Positions 1 to 11,349 are shown, numbered from the stretch's first letter. The stretch: 64,000 bases of DNA from Vicugna pacos (GCF_048564905.1 NC_132992.1:32598501-32662500), one strand, 5' to 3'. The notes: generated by a model not told the origin, from the letters alone. A program made the numbers and translations.

Positions 1-73
1 GGTTACTGGAGAGAAGGAAGGGGGAACAAAGTGATCTCCTTTTAAAGTTTTTGTAAAGGGCAGCATTACAGTG

Positions 74-135
74 TGGCTCTAGTAACACAGGAAAACTCGT
101 CTTTGGGCAGGGAACCATGTTACAAGTAAAACCAG
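74..135 (+). CDS. TRAJ37: T-cell receptor alpha joining segment 37
   Basis: Joining segment that supplies the end of CDR3 and the last V-domain strand once RAG joins it to a V-alpha. The 12-RSS has nonamer AGTTTTTGT at 46-54 and heptamer TACAGTG at 67-73. The frame starts at 75 and reads GSSNTGKLVFGQGTMLQVKP, which differs from human TRAJ37 (as I recall it) at only a few places. The donor GTAGGT at 136 leaves one base (G) to complete the first TRAC codon. This is the first J in the window; more 5' J segments should lie off the left edge. It looks functional. Confidence 0.95.
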
Positions 136-761
136 GTAGGTCTGAATGTTCCAGAAGGAGCCATAGTCACCAGTAAGTTCATTCTTTGGTTAATCTTCTC
201 TATCTTTTCAATTTCTAAGCAAAGACTTATATTTTTAGGTTTTATTTTTCTTTTTCACAAGTAAGGAGCGTATGTGTAAAGCCTGGTGGATATGGTCCTT
301 TCTATCCCAGTTGGTTACAGCTAGTGGCAAAAAAAAAAAGAGAGCAGGACTTGAGGTGAGCTAGGTCTGGAGTGTCTAGGGTAACACTGAGAGAAATTCA
401 TGGGAGGCATAAAAACATCAAAAGTGAAAGGCGCACCAAAAATAAAGGTGATCTTACAGAATAGCATGTTACAGTAGAAACCACCCCTGTAGCTGCTAGA
501 ATTCTCTGAGAACTGTCTGTCAAGGGGAAAATGGGTAACATGGAAATGACAAGCCTTTGTTTGAAAAAAAAAAATGGGGAGGAGAGATGGAAAACTGTTG
601 ATGATTGGGTTTTTTTTATTTATTTGCTTTTGGTTAAAAACCATGGAAAACAGCATTTTCCATAGGATGGTTTGTAAAAGGCTATCAGCAAGTAGGAGTC
701 AAAATGTGTATGGCGCACCCCTGGTGAGCTTTACAGAGGAAGAAAGTGTCCCCGAGTAAAG
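136..761. other. J37-J36 interval, nothing recognised
   Basis: Two short A-runs (about 331 and 565) and short chance frames only. I see no repeat family or regulatory motif I can name. Confidence 0.5.
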
Positions 762-789
762 GGATTTTGTACTGGGCAGAAACACTGTG

Positions 790-850
790 CCAACCTCCGG
801 GGGAAACCGGCCTGTCTTTGGGACTGGAACAGGACTCACCGTCACTCCCC
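790..850 (+). CDS. TRAJ36: T-cell receptor alpha joining segment 36
   Basis: The 12-RSS has nonamer GGATTTTGT at 762-770 and a consensus CACTGTG heptamer at 783-789. Frame 0 reads PTSGGNRPVFGTGTGLTVTP. The FGTG motif and LTV ending match human TRAJ36, but the CDR3 part (TSGGNRPV) is diverged and a Gly replaces the usual Arg/Gln after FGTGT. The donor is GTAAGT at 851. It is judged functional. Identity rests on order plus the 3' half of the peptide. Confidence 0.93.
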
Positions 851-2313
851 GTAAGTCCTTTGCCACTTGAGAAAAGCCCTTAATCTGTTAAGGACCAGCT
901 CTCACGTCCCAGACACCTAATGAATTTCTAAATGAGCTTCCGTGTGTTAACCTGATAAGACTCTCCAGGGAGAGAAGGTCACCCTTACCTTCGCGGCTCA
1001 AAATGTAAGAGGTGTTGAAAGAAAAAAATGGGAAATGTCAGTTGCGGTGCTGACATGAAGAGAGTGGGGATAAATATTGGGCCAGTTTTAATGTTAAGTT
1101 TATAAATGTAACCCTTTCAGAAGAACCATCTCAGAGCCCATTTATTAGTTGGTGTCTCTACAGCACAATCGTCCAGTTAATTTGATTAATGTCAGTGGCT
1201 GATCCAAATATTTGGGCCCTTCCTCGAGACACTTTTTTTTTGTGCTCAAAATCACCTGAATTGACTGTCACATTACCTAAATAATTGCCAGATCTGTTTT
1301 ACTTTGTGCTGTATAGACTCAGCCTAATAAAAACAAATGCTGTGGTGGGGTTTTTTTGCCCCAGTCTGTCTTCTCTCCACGCAGCAAGTTTTCCTTCTAT
1401 TTAATAACATCTCTGCACACAAAGAAAAGCTCCCTAGCAAGCCATTTGACTTATGGCTGCTGCTGTTTTGCATTTATATGACTCCTTTCCTTGGAAGAGA
1501 TTAAGACACTTTGTAGGACTTATTAGCTAAACAGATTGACAGCCTAATTAGAAAGAAAGAAACAGAATCCTGAGTCTTTCTGTGTCTGCCCCGTCGTGTA
1601 GAACGTTTGGGCAGATGGCTCCGTGAGACAGAAACAAGACGGGGAGGGGGGCGGCCGTTTGTGGTGTGGCCCTTCTCAGCTGCACTGGGAGAGGTCGTTG
1701 CAGGAGGTTAAAAGGTACTAACTAGGTCAGGGCGACTGGGAGAGCCGGGGACATTTCTTTCCCCTGGAACTCCTGTGTTCTCACACAGCAGAGTGGGATG
1801 AACTTTGACATCAGCTGTTGCTGGATGTCCGCCCTTCTTACTTCTGTCTTCAGACCCTTCCACTCCAGGGCCTTTCCTTCCATCTCCCACTCCGCTCGCT
1901 AACTCCTCTCTCCCTCCTGTGATCCCTGACTCTCATGCCCCCCCACCACCCCAGCACCAACCCCACCACACACCAAAGAGGCTGCCTGCCTCTCTGGCCA
2001 TCAGTTGTATTTCTGAGGAGTTTCTTAGCTCCTTGGGTGATTCTCCAAAGGCTCAAGCAGCTGAGGGAACCCTCCCCGAGGGTGAGGGCGGGCCCCAGCA
2101 GAGCCCCCCAGAGGCGGAGGTGGCCGCCGTGGGTACCGCACACCTGCATCAAGGCGGGAGCTGGGCCCAGGATAAGGACGAGCCTCTGGTGGAAGGTCTA
2201 CCACAGAATGAGGACCACCCTGGCCTCGGGGATACATGTCTGAATCCTCTCCTACTTTGGGACACTGTAGCTTCCACCTTGACTCGAGGTGTGCAGCTCT
2301 GAAGAGGTGGCAG
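851..2313. other. J36-J35 interval, nothing recognised
   Basis: The first half is AT-rich and the part from about 1620 to 2250 is GC-rich. It contains a 165-codon open frame (1805-2302) with proline-rich, low-information content that I take as chance. No repeat was recognised. Confidence 0.45.
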
Positions 2314-2341
2314 GGTTTTTGTAGTGGAGTCAGCCACTGTG

Positions 2342-2404
2342 GACAGACAGGCTCTGGGGGTGCGCTGCATTTCGGGTCCGGCACTCGAGTGATTGTTACA
2401 CCAC
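2342..2404 (+). CDS. TRAJ35: T-cell receptor alpha joining segment 35
   Basis: The RSS is strong: nonamer GGTTTTTGT at 2314-2322, heptamer CACTGTG at 2335-2341. It reads QTGSGGALHFGSGTRVIVTP, with donor GTAAGT at 2405. The VIV ending and LH before the motif identify TRAJ35. Human TRAJ35, as I recall it, has Cys in place of the motif Phe (CGSG). This copy has the canonical FGSG, so it should fold as an ordinary J. It is judged fully functional. Confidence 0.94.
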
Positions 2405-3358
2405 GTAAGTGTGTTTTTTCTCATTTCTGCGGGCTGGTCTGTCTGTAAGTCAAACAGCGGCGTTCTTCCCCCGCCTCCATTTCCCAGCTAGTCACTGATG
2501 GGATACGATTTCTGGATCTAGCTACACTGCCAGTTTGACCAGTAAGACGATCAAATTCATTTTCAAAAATAACTTTGACTGATTTCAATCCACACTGCCA
2601 ACAGCAAAGGGAAATCAGCATGTCACAGGAAGCTAATCTGTGCCCATTCCCTGCTGTGGGAGGGTGGTCATCTCCTCTCAGTCTCCGGCAGCTAGACTTC
2701 AGCATTCAGCTGACCTTTCCCAGGCTTGTCTCTTCTGGCAGATTAAGTGGTTGTGTCCACCAACTTTCTTGGGGGAAAACACACAAGAAAGATATACTCT
2801 CCATCAGTTTTTACTAAGAAAGCTCTTTGTTGGTTATTTTGACCATACACTTGAGCTCACATGTCCTCTCCTATTCGTGTTAATAGTATCTTGCCTTAAA
2901 CAAGCTCATTTCCCTGACGTCATTCAAAACACGTTGCCGTGTTGGACCCTCCTGCTCTACCGCCAGCCCTTTTGTGTTCACAATATTATCTAGGAAGGCA
3001 AACAGGGTCACCTGTCATCACTCATATTTCACAGACAGAAAAGCCAAAGTGCAGACAAGTTAAATAATCTAAGTCCAACTCGAAAAACTCAGAACTGGCA
3101 TTAGAGCTGGAGATGCCCTCTTTTCTTTCAGTGAAATATCTTGAGCTGTCACCTTTGTGAACTGAAAACATAATCAGCACAGGCCATAGGAATTTGCCAG
3201 GGATGAAACTTAACCAAAACAAAACCTGACTGCTCGACAATGGCATTGCTGTTCTAAATGTATCCCCAGATCTTTGCTGTTGGTAGTTACCTGGCGCCAA
3301 GGATGGGGAAAGAGTGGAGGGCCAGGTGTAATGGCAGAGCGCCCTGCTGCGCTCAGGG
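2405..3358. other. J35-J34 interval, nothing recognised
   Basis: Unique-looking sequence with short chance frames on both strands. No repeat or motif was recognised. Confidence 0.45.
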
Positions 3359-3386
3359 GGTTTTTGTAGACCTCAGTATCACTGTG

Positions 3387-3444
3387 TCCTACAACAGTGA
3401 CAAACTCATCTTTGGGGCTGGAACCAGATTACACGTCTTTCCAA
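3387..3444 (+). CDS. TRAJ34: T-cell receptor alpha joining segment 34
   Basis: The RSS is perfect: GGTTTTTGT at 3359-3367, CACTGTG at 3380-3386. Frame 0 reads SYNSDKLIFGAGTRLHVFP, close to human TRAJ34 (SYNTDKLIFGTG...). The donor GTAAGT is at 3445. It is an intact, conserved segment. Confidence 0.95.
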
Positions 3445-4043
3445 GTAAGTCCTAGAAGTGATTTTGCAAAGATGTTTTGTACAAACAGCCAACTTGCTTT
3501 GGCTCATCCTCAAAGGACTTTGGGCCACCCTCCTGAACCCTGTGCTCTATAGGGCCTTCCACACCTCTAGCTTCCTGGTCCCTGGTCCCCCAGGACGCCT
3601 TGTCTCACAGAGAGCGCTCTCTGCAAACCAAATCAGTTTAATCTGTATGTGCATACCAAGGATCTGACTAGAATCTCATCAGCAGTGGAAATAAGACACT
3701 AGAGAATCAGATGCATTATGACTTCAAGCAAATGATCTGTTTCTCTCTTTTGCATTTTTATTTAAAATATCAGGGAAGGTGAAGCAAGTTCAACTTCTCC
3801 CATTTGAAAACTGTTTATGAATTATGCTTCCCTTCTATGCAGAGAGACCGAGATTGACTTTGGATGTTCAGTCATTCGATTGTCATCATCTCTGTCTGGA
3901 ATCTGTAATGGGCAAGGGAATCAAATGTAATTAAATGAGCAAATAATCTTCAATAGTCAATATTCCAACACTGTTTTCTGTGCTTTGCTCTGGACTTTTT
4001 ATCCAGGATTTCTCCCTAATAGGCTCCCCAGAAGGATAGTGGA
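3445..4043. other. J34-J33 interval, nothing recognised
   Basis: AT-rich, with no gene, repeat family or motif that I can support. Confidence 0.45.
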
Positions 4044-4071
4044 GGTTTTTGTTAAGGTTTTGGTCTCTGTG

Positions 4072-4128
4072 TGGATAGCAACTATCAGTTGACCTGGGGC
4101 TCTGGGACCAAGCTAATTATAAAGCCAG
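4072..4128 (+). CDS. TRAJ33: T-cell receptor alpha joining segment 33 (MAIT-type J)
   Basis: The nonamer GGTTTTTGT lies at 4044-4052 and the heptamer CTCTGTG at 4065-4071. The frame from 4074 reads DSNYQLTWGSGTKLIIKP. It has the rare Trp form of the motif (WGSG), as human TRAJ33 does (WGAG). TRAJ33 is the J of the invariant MAIT receptor, whose Tyr95-alpha contacts MR1-bound riboflavin metabolites. That Tyr (DSNY) is present; the changes relative to human are Ile to Thr before Trp and Ala to Ser inside the motif. The donor GTAAGT is at 4129. It looks functional; MAIT use is inferred from the family. Confidence 0.95.
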
Positions 4129-4646
4129 GTAAGTCTCAGAGATGTGGCTGTAACGGAGAGGAGACACGGGTTGAATAATACACGAAGTAGAGCATGCAAA
4201 TTCTATTTTTAAGAACAATCCAGCCTGCTGCAGACCGTGCACTCTACCCAAATGGAGTTTTCACTCGCAACAAGAAGCTGTGTCAGCCACCAGCTCTCGT
4301 TTGATGTAGTTGCTTCCAGAATGAATAACGCTTAAGCAGCCCTCCAAGAGAGCAGAGCTGGGTTGTTAAGGGGTATCCAGTTCCCTCTGATATGGTTGGA
4401 ATGCTTTCCCAAGAATATAACCAGCCTCATTCTATTAAAAGAGAAAATCCAGAGGAAAAAGGAAAGGGCTACCGTCAAAGACCAGGGAGTGAAAAGTAGT
4501 GCCTGCAGCTGGTCCGACATCCTCGCCTCCGGCTGATGTCCTGCATGGGGAGCCGATGCCTGCAAAGCTCCCGGTCACTCGCTGGTGAATCACCTAGGGT
4601 CCTGGGCCTCAGCCTGAGCCCTACAAGGATGTATCTTAGAAGGCAG

Positions 4647-4742
4647 TGTCCTCTACTGGGTATAGCTCAGTGGTAGAGTGCATGCTTAGTGTGCATGAGG
4701 TTCTGGGTTCCATTCCCAGTACCTCCATTAAAGGAAGAAAAG
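4647..4742 (+). repeat. Camelid tRNA-derived SINE (Vic-1 type)
   Basis: The tRNA-like head GGTATAGCTCAGTGGTAGAG (A box) and GGTTCTGGGTTCCATTCC (B box) are followed by the ACCTCCATTAAA tail. A short direct repeat GAAGGCAG (4639-4646 and 4743-4750) is a likely target-site duplication. It lies in the J33-J32 interval (4129-4887), in which I see nothing else. Confidence 0.88.
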
Positions 4743-4915
4743 GAAGGCAGCAGCATGGCACGTTGGGGGAGTATGGCCCCTAAAGGGGTGCCTGGCAAGT
4801 GAGTTTCTGCAGTGGCGAGACTGAGGTGTTCTTAACCTGGGAGGACCAAGCCCATCCTCCCCCCGTCCTGCCAAGCCTCTTCCTGAGGGTTATTGTAAGG
4901 CTCTGAAGGGCTGTG

Positions 4916-4981
4916 TGAATTATGGGGGTGCTGGAAACCAGCTCATCTTTGGGACCGGCACTCTGCTCTCTGTCAAGCCAA
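4916..4981 (+). CDS. TRAJ32: T-cell receptor alpha joining segment 32
   Basis: The nonamer GGTTATTGT is at 4888-4896 and the heptamer GGCTGTG at 4909-4915, with the first three heptamer bases off consensus. From 4918 it reads NYGGAGNQLI, then FGTGTLLSVKP, the long TRAJ32 form. The donor GTACGT at 4982 departs slightly from GTAAGT. It is judged functional. Confidence 0.94.
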
Positions 4982-6468
4982 GTACGTGAGTAGTGGGTGT
5001 CTGTGTGCCTGACAAGTGGGAAGGAACAGCCACTCTTTGGGGGAAAGGAGGGCTGAAGGTCGACTTCTTACCCCACCCTCATCCCTTATCTACCACAATA
5101 TGTAGGCTCTCAAATTCCCCATCTTCCTGGATGGCCCCCCATAGCCAAAGAAGGGAAATGGGCTAATGCTAAGATAAATTCCAGGAAGAAAAACTACCGT
5201 AGAAAAATTCTTCCCATCTAAATGCTGTAGGCTTTCTGCTCTGTGACCCTGATTTCCAGGTCATTCACCAACCGGTCCTACCTTTACCTATGTGGACACA
5301 ACCTTAACCTGTTCCTACAGTTGTGTGTCAGCTGATCTAAGCACCTTATTCTGCAAGTTATATCTTCCTCACCTTCCAAAAGAGACCCCAGAGCCATGGC
5401 TGGGGAGACTGCTGAGATGGCAGGCACAACTGACCCGGGGTAGGGGGACAGAGATGAGATTTAGGGTGGGTATTAAAATGGTGATCCGTGTAACACCTTC
5501 CCTGTATGTCCTACATTTGTTTCTCCCTTTCATTTTCCCTGGAATACATCCTTTTGGTTTGTTCTGGACACATACTGCTCCCAGGCTAAGAGGAGAGAAA
5601 ATTAGTATTGAACTCTCCCTCCAAATCTGGAGAAGCAACAAGTCATGTTGGGGATGAGATCAAGTCTTCTCCTCTCTCCAAGCTTAAAATTCTGTCGTTT
5701 ATTCTTAACTAAGACCTGGTATCACTGTCTTGGATGCTCACGCCTCTCTCTTTCCTTCAATACTCAGTGTCTATCAAAGCCCAGCCAATGCTCAGTTGAT
5801 GATAAAGGAGCTCTTGTGTGGCCTCATCCTTGCCTTTAGGATACAATTTTTCTTAGAAAATGTTCACTTCTTTCATTTATTTCAAGACTGAACTTTCTTA
5901 AAGGATAAGAGATGGTGTGTTATAACTCCCTCCCGTCCTCTGTCTGAAACATCATGTGAGTCCGTGGTGGCACTTCTTTGAGAAAAGATAGGACTCTTTG
6001 CCTCTTGTTACTCCTCCCTGGTGAAATATCTTCGTAGGCTACCAAATAGACACTATTATGTGGTGAGAAAGCTTGGAAATACCTTGGCCAGTGAGTAGGG
6101 GACAGGACTGTGGAGTTTGGGTGGAGGCTGGATAGGAGTTCAGATGGCTCTGTAGCTGGAAAACATCCCTTTGGATACAGGGATGCAGCATCCTTTCAGA
6201 CCCGTCTATCTAGGGCTGAGCTCACACACACGAGAGCAAGAGCTGCTAACAAACTGTTTGATCCAGCCTTGGCAGTTTAAGCCTAGCGATACAAAAGCAC
6301 CCAGTTTGGTCTTTTAAATAAAAGTGATTTGGCTTATACAGCAGAGCCAATTTTTTTTCTTCCTATTATAAAAGGCCAATTTTCTGAGAGGTAGGAAAAA
6401 AAAATTTTGACAAAGAGTCCAACTGCCCCCTCACCACCATGCCTTGTGTGTGATGGGGTTTTACTAAG
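4982..6468. other. J32-J31 interval, nothing recognised
   Basis: About 1.5 kb of apparently unique sequence. An open frame of 121 codons at 5292-5657 has no recognisable domain and is taken as chance. Confidence 0.45.
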
Positions 6469-6496
6469 GGTTTCAGTAAAGGCAGGAAATGCTGTG

Positions 6497-6553
6497 GGAA
6501 TAATAACGCCAGAATCTTCTTTGGAACTGGAACCCAGGTGGTGGTGAAGCCCC
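6497..6553 (+). CDS. TRAJ31: T-cell receptor alpha joining segment 31
   Basis: The nonamer GGTTTCAGT is at 6469-6477 and the heptamer TGCTGTG at 6490-6496, a weaker RSS than its neighbours. From 6499 it reads NNNARIFFGTGTQVVVKP, close to human TRAJ31 (NNNARLMFGDG...). The donor GTAAGT is at 6554. The coding part is intact; recombination use may be lower given the RSS. Confidence 0.94.
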
Positions 6554-8281
6554 GTAAGTGGTCATGTTCTATTTATTTTTGACCAAACAAATAAATCCTG
6601 TGAAGTTAGAAGAGATTTAATTGAATATGTAGACAGACGTACCTTTTGAAAAATGACTTTGGCAAAATACATGAAACATTCATGATTGTTGAGAATAGAG
6701 CGATAATGATAAATTGATGCAGAATGAGACCACCCCAAATTGCCTTTACTATGGTATCTCAGCTCCCCTTCTTCCAAAGAGATATAGGAATCATGAGTTA
6801 TTTATCGCCATAGTATCCCTTAAACTACGTTCTGCAATGATTTGTGTGTTTGCTGTGATTTTGCCCACAGAACTTGTCTTCCGTTCTCCTAAAAATGAGA
6901 ATCTATCTCATTTTAAATGCTACGCATGTGGATAAGTTACTTTCTTTGTCGCTCATGCTTGCATATGTATTTATTCGAAAAGATCCGATATAAAACCCAC
7001 ACATTGTCCCATTTTGACAAAGGTCCACATCTCGTCCCATACATGTCAAATTTAACAACTAAAAAGTAAAAAACCCAGCTTTGCTATTCAAATGCAATGG
7101 GAGGGGAAAAAAAAAACAATTGAGATGAATTGACGATCCCAGATGGCTTATTAACACCTGAAAGGGAATTCAGAGTGAAAGAAAATGGCAGGCATGATGA
7201 CAGGATTTTTGTTTAATGATCAGTTCCTCCATGCGGAGTAAAAACTTTTTAAACACACCTCACTGGGGAGGAGGGCAGGAGCCTGGCATTCCTAGGGGTA
7301 TCCGTGGGATGACATTTTGGAGACAAGGGGGCCCATCTAAATATCAATCCAAAAATAGTAGCAAGAGGCAGGTGTTGTCAAGCTGACTGGGCTGTTAAGC
7401 CACACAATAGGTTATAATTGAGACTGATGGACTGACCAGCCCAAGGAGCTTTAAAATAGCCTCTTTTTGAATGGTTTAGCTGGGGGAATGCCCAAAGACA
7501 AGGAAACAAGCTGAAAGACTCCGTAAGTTTGCTTTAAATCTATTAACATGACCAACCCATGCTAATCCTGTTTAATAGCTGCCCTGAGAGCATTTTGAAG
7601 GTCAGGTAGACAATGAGGAGGAGACAGCGGCCTTGGTTGGTTCTTTACAAGTCAAACAAGGACCCAGTCAGGACTGGTGGTAACACCATCCAGTGTCCAT
7701 CCCTCAGTGGTGAGAGAACAGATCCATGGACTGTGAAAGGAGAGTATCTCCTGAAAGACTAAAACTCCTCTGGACCCAAATGGATAACCCCCACCACCCC
7801 CAGCCAGGGCAGGGTTGTAACGAGCGCAGCAAACACGTGCTTGGCCTAATAATGTATCTTCAGTGTTTGGCGATGTGGCCACTCTAGGACAGAGCCCAGG
7901 GCGAGGTGAGGGCTCTGTCGTGCAGTTTTAGCTCAACTGAAACTCACATTGTGTCTGACACGGCCCCTGCCTGCTCCCATCTTTCCTGAGGCTCTGAAGA
8001 GTGGATTTCTAGCCACTTTTTGCCTACCGTAACAGAATTGTGTTAGATGCCACAAAGGAGTTGGCTGAATTGTTGCTCTTACAATTTGCCCTCAGTGTCA
8101 AGTGAGGCCATCCAATTGCCTCTCTGCACATGTGCAATAAGCAGCATAAAATTCAAGCAAAACAACCGGGAGACGTGGAGAAAGAGAGCAGAAGAGATCA
8201 TGAGGCCTGTTTATTACAGCAGAGGAGAAACTGTCCCTTGAAGGTGAAAAACCCATCTAGCTTTCCTGAGAAGTCACTCGG
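6554..8281. other. J31-J30 interval, nothing recognised
   Basis: The interval spans 1.7 kb, AT-rich around 6900-7250. I see no repeat family, gene or motif I can name. Confidence 0.45.
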
Positions 8282-8309
8282 GTTTTTTGTCTTAGCCTCA
8301 ACCACGGTG

Positions 8310-8367
8310 TGACAAACTTCTGGCACAACTGTCTTTGGAAAAGGGACTCAACTGCATGTTCTCCCCA
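8310..8367 (+). CDS. TRAJ30: T-cell receptor alpha joining segment 30
   Basis: The nonamer GTTTTTTGT is at 8282-8290 and the heptamer CACGGTG at 8303-8309. In the FGKG frame the first germline codon is TGA, so it must be trimmed or read past during joining. After it comes QTSGTTVFGKGTQLHVLP. The LHVLP ending matches human TRAJ30 (LHILP), but the CDR3 part is quite different from human NRDDKII. The donor GTAAGT is at 8368. It is judged functional after end trimming. Confidence 0.9.
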
Positions 8368-9379
8368 GTAAGTGCTGTTTGTGGGATTTTCTGATGTTGG
8401 CTCCCATTGAGTGAGAGCGGTTTCGGTGTCGGGTGGGGAAAGTTTCTGAGGCCCCCAGACAAGTGGGCAGCCTCTAGGTCCTGGGTCCCTCTGCCCTCAC
8501 CGTCCTTGGCCCTTCCACAGCTTAGTCAAAATCGCATTCTTTCCCCTCTAGAGCTCAGAAAGTTCCTGCCCATGTTTTGCTGCCTAAAATATCAATTATC
8601 TTTTTCACTGTTTATACAATTATTAAGAATAAAAAATTGTGACACTTTGTCACAAGCCTATCTTCAAGTCTCCCCCGAGACTTCTCCCCAGCGGACCTTG
8701 TATGGAGACGTCGTTAAACCCAGTGTGATTTCTGGCTCCAACCAAAGCGGTTTTGGAAGTGACCCCAGCCTCCCCTCTCTTTCCACTCCTCATAAAAGAC
8801 CTACTTTCTCTGTCTGGCCTCTGCTAAGATTCCTGGCTCTGATGCTCCAGGCCTTTGCATTTCCCTTGTTCCAGGGATGGGCGGGAGATACCTTTTTTAA
8901 GAGCTACTTTAATGCCAGAGGCAACAAAGACGGTACATCAGCCAAGAACAACATCTTGTGTTGGGCCTTTTTACTCTGTCCCATTTTCCAAATCCTTTTC
9001 TTCATTTAGGAAAAGCAGCCACTCCTTTTTTGTTCCTAGCTCAGCAGAGAGTTCATTATAAGGCCAGAGACAGAGGTTTCCTCTAGAATATTTTTCACAG
9101 GCTAACAATAAGCTGGAAGTTTGCAGCTAGTTTCCAAACACAAACCTGGGCCACAGCTCCATACATGGAAGCTCGTATCGGCAGAGTAGACTGTCAGAGC
9201 CAGGGGCATCTTAACTGTACCACACTTTGTAGAGCATCAGGGAGAAGGGGGCAAAGACATGCAAAGGGAAAAAAAAAAAACAAACTATGGCTAAGTGGGG
9301 AGATTTCTGGGTGGTTCTACCCAGGGGAAAAGATTAACATGAGGAAACATCCAGAAAAGCACCGGGGTCAGGCATTCAG
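8368..9379. other. J30-J29 interval, nothing recognised
   Basis: It holds the longest open frame of the J array (8407-9009, 200 codons) but with no domain, no conserved motif and no plausible splice context. I treat it as chance. There is an A-run near 9270. Confidence 0.45.
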
Positions 9380-9407
9380 AGTTTCTGTTATGGAGACAAT
9401 CACTGTG

Positions 9408-9467
9408 GGGATTCAGGAGGGCGGCAGCTGGTCTTCGGAAAGGGCACAAGACTTTCTGTGATTCCAA
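9408..9467 (+). CDS. TRAJ29: T-cell receptor alpha joining segment 29
   Basis: The nonamer AGTTTCTGT is at 9380-9388 and the consensus heptamer CACTGTG at 9401-9407. From 9410 it reads DSGGRQLVFGKGTRLSVIP. Human TRAJ29 is NSGNTPLVFGKGTRLSVIA, so the framework is nearly identical. The donor GTAAGT is at 9468. It is functional. Confidence 0.95.
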
Positions 9468-10401
9468 GTAAGTGTCCCTGGCTGTCCCTAAGTTTGATCA
9501 GCAATGACTTCTTCCCTTTAATGTTTTCTTTTCAATGTGCCTATGAATGCTTTTTCCCCCAAGAAAGATCTGGTTAGAGCTGGGAAGTGAGAGCTGGGTG
9601 GGAAGGTGAACAGGCTACTCTGGCATAATTCAAAAGCCAGCCAGACGATCACGGGCAAGCGCAAGGAGCTCACCCACCCTGGCCTCAGTGCCTCCAGCTC
9701 GCTCTGGCCACATGTCCTGGCCCCGTTCCCATCCCCGATCCCAGGAGACCAAAACCCTAGGACAGACAGCGCAAGAGGCCTGAGCCTGGGGAGCACAGGA
9801 AGACTTGTCTAAGATCCAAGAGCCATTTCTAAATATTTTGTGGATTTCTATTTAATGTTGTTATTAATTTTAATACATCTAAGTAATACATGAAAATTTC
9901 TCATTGTAAAAACAATTCAAATTACAGATCAAGCCAATATTCACCTTCATCCCCTTCCTTCAACATCAGGTTCCTCCCCAAAGGTGACCACTGGGACCGG
10001 TTTGGTATGTTGTGATATGTTTGTATCTGGAGCATGTTGACATGAAATCTCCTGTCTTCAAGGAAAGAAGGTCAAGACATAAAGAATTCAGACTGCAGTT
10101 TGCAGATTTCAATTAGATATAGGAACAGAAAGGCTGTTGGCAGAGAGCTACCTTCCCGGGAGCTCTTAAAGGCTAGACAGGTCCTTGGTCACAGAATACT
10201 TAGCCTGAAGACAGGAGGATGGGCTAGGTGACCTCTGACATCCAGCCAGGTCTCTGTAGGGCTCTGAGGGATGGTCCACCCACAGCAAGTCTCTGTAACA
10301 GCCCTCCGCTTTTGCCTGTCTGCTGGTTATTTTCACAACCTGAGCTTTTGTCCGCACTGCTTCTTTGCCGTGAGTGGTTTGATTTTTCTCAGCATCTGTG
10401 G
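9468..10401. other. J29-J28 interval with an old L1-like fragment
   Basis: About 9830-10020 (TAATACATGAAAATTTCTCA, then ACCACTG) resembles the 3' end of an ancient mammalian L1; I hold this weakly. The rest shows nothing I recognise. Confidence 0.35.
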
Positions 10402-10429
10402 GGTTTTTGCAAAGAAAGGAAACTGTGTG

Positions 10430-10495
10430 TGTACTCTGGAGCTGGGGGTTACCAACTCACTTTCGGGAAGGGCACCAAACTCCTGGTCACACCAA
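10430..10495 (+). CDS. TRAJ28: T-cell receptor alpha joining segment 28
   Basis: The nonamer GGTTTTTGC is at 10402-10410 and the heptamer CTGTGTG at 10423-10429. From 10432 it reads YSGAGGYQLT, then FGKGTKLLVTP, nearly the human peptide. The donor GTAAGT is at 10496. It is functional. Confidence 0.95.
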
Positions 10496-11055
10496 GTAAG
10501 TTTTTCTTTCTGGCGAATTATTCGTCCCAAGATGCCTGCCTTCCATCATGCAGAAGCTGTCAAAATACAGGTGGCGTCTTCTTTGCTTGGTTTGTGCTGG
10601 GCTGTTCATGATACCAGTTGGAAAACAAGGTTATTAACGCACCTATTCCCTGGGGCATTGTACTTGGTGTTTAAGATCCGTGTAGTCTCCCCCTGAGAAA
10701 ATATGTGAACCTCCACGAGGAGGAAGGTCCAGGGAAAGCAGAGTCCAAAAAAAAGGCAGGAACTGGATGAAAATAGATAAAGGGCCTGCAGGAATAACAA
10801 ACAAGGCAGGATCCCGGGAGGCCAAGCAGGAGAAGCTTGGAGTGAATTTCCCAGGAGCTGCTCCTGCCAAGGCTCATTCTTTCAAGGAAAATTTCTGCAA
10901 ATAGAACCAGGCTGGGAAGTTGCTAGTGATTAGTATTCATCCCTCGTTCTAACCTAATTACAAGGAGATTGTTTTGGCCACGGGCAGTCATTTCGGGTTT
11001 TGTTTTCCTGCTTGCCTCCTCCACCTCCACCTGTCTTCCTAGAGGCCCGAGTCAA
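10496..11055. other. J28-J27 interval, nothing recognised
   Basis: Unique-looking sequence. Three overlapping minus-strand frames here have no domain and are chance. Confidence 0.45.
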
Positions 11056-11083
11056 GGTTATTACAATAGCACTGAACACTGTG

Positions 11084-11142
11084 TGACACCAGTGCAGGCA
11101 GATTAACCTTTGGGAGCGGGACCGCGCTCACTGTGAAGCCAA
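11084..11142 (+). CDS. TRAJ27: T-cell receptor alpha joining segment 27
   Basis: The nonamer GGTTATTAC at 11056-11064 is off consensus at its end; the heptamer CACTGTG at 11077-11083 is perfect. From 11085 it reads DTSAGRLTFGSGTALTVKP, clearly TRAJ27 (human NTNAGKSTFGDGTTLTVKP). The donor GTAAGT is at 11143. It is functional. Confidence 0.95.
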
Positions 11143-11301
11143 GTAAGTTGTGTTCGTCTTTGGCTGTGCCTTTGGGGGCAATCAATCAAATCGTTAGTTT
11201 GAAAAATACTTTAATCCTGTGCATCTGCTTGGGTTCTTTATTAATGTTCTTTCCCCAGGCCAAAGAGAGTTGCTGCCTTTCTCTGCTTTAAAATGAGACG
11301 T

Positions 11302-11302
11302 G

Positions 11303-11345
<43 letters not shown>
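11302..11345. repeat. (CA)n microsatellite
   Basis: A run of CA dinucleotides preceded by CG-containing units (TGCACGCGCG). It is likely polymorphic in length and could serve as a marker inside the J array. Confidence 0.95.

Positions 11346-11349
<4 letters not shown>

Noticed and set aside
1805-2302. 165-codon open frame between TRAJ36 and TRAJ35
   Set aside because: Proline/serine-rich, overlapped by frames on both strands in a GC-rich stretch, with no domain or promoter-like context. Taken as chance.
8407-9009. 200-codon open frame between TRAJ30 and TRAJ29
   Set aside because: No recognisable motif, hydrophobic and low-information segments, and no matching gene at this place in other mammals.
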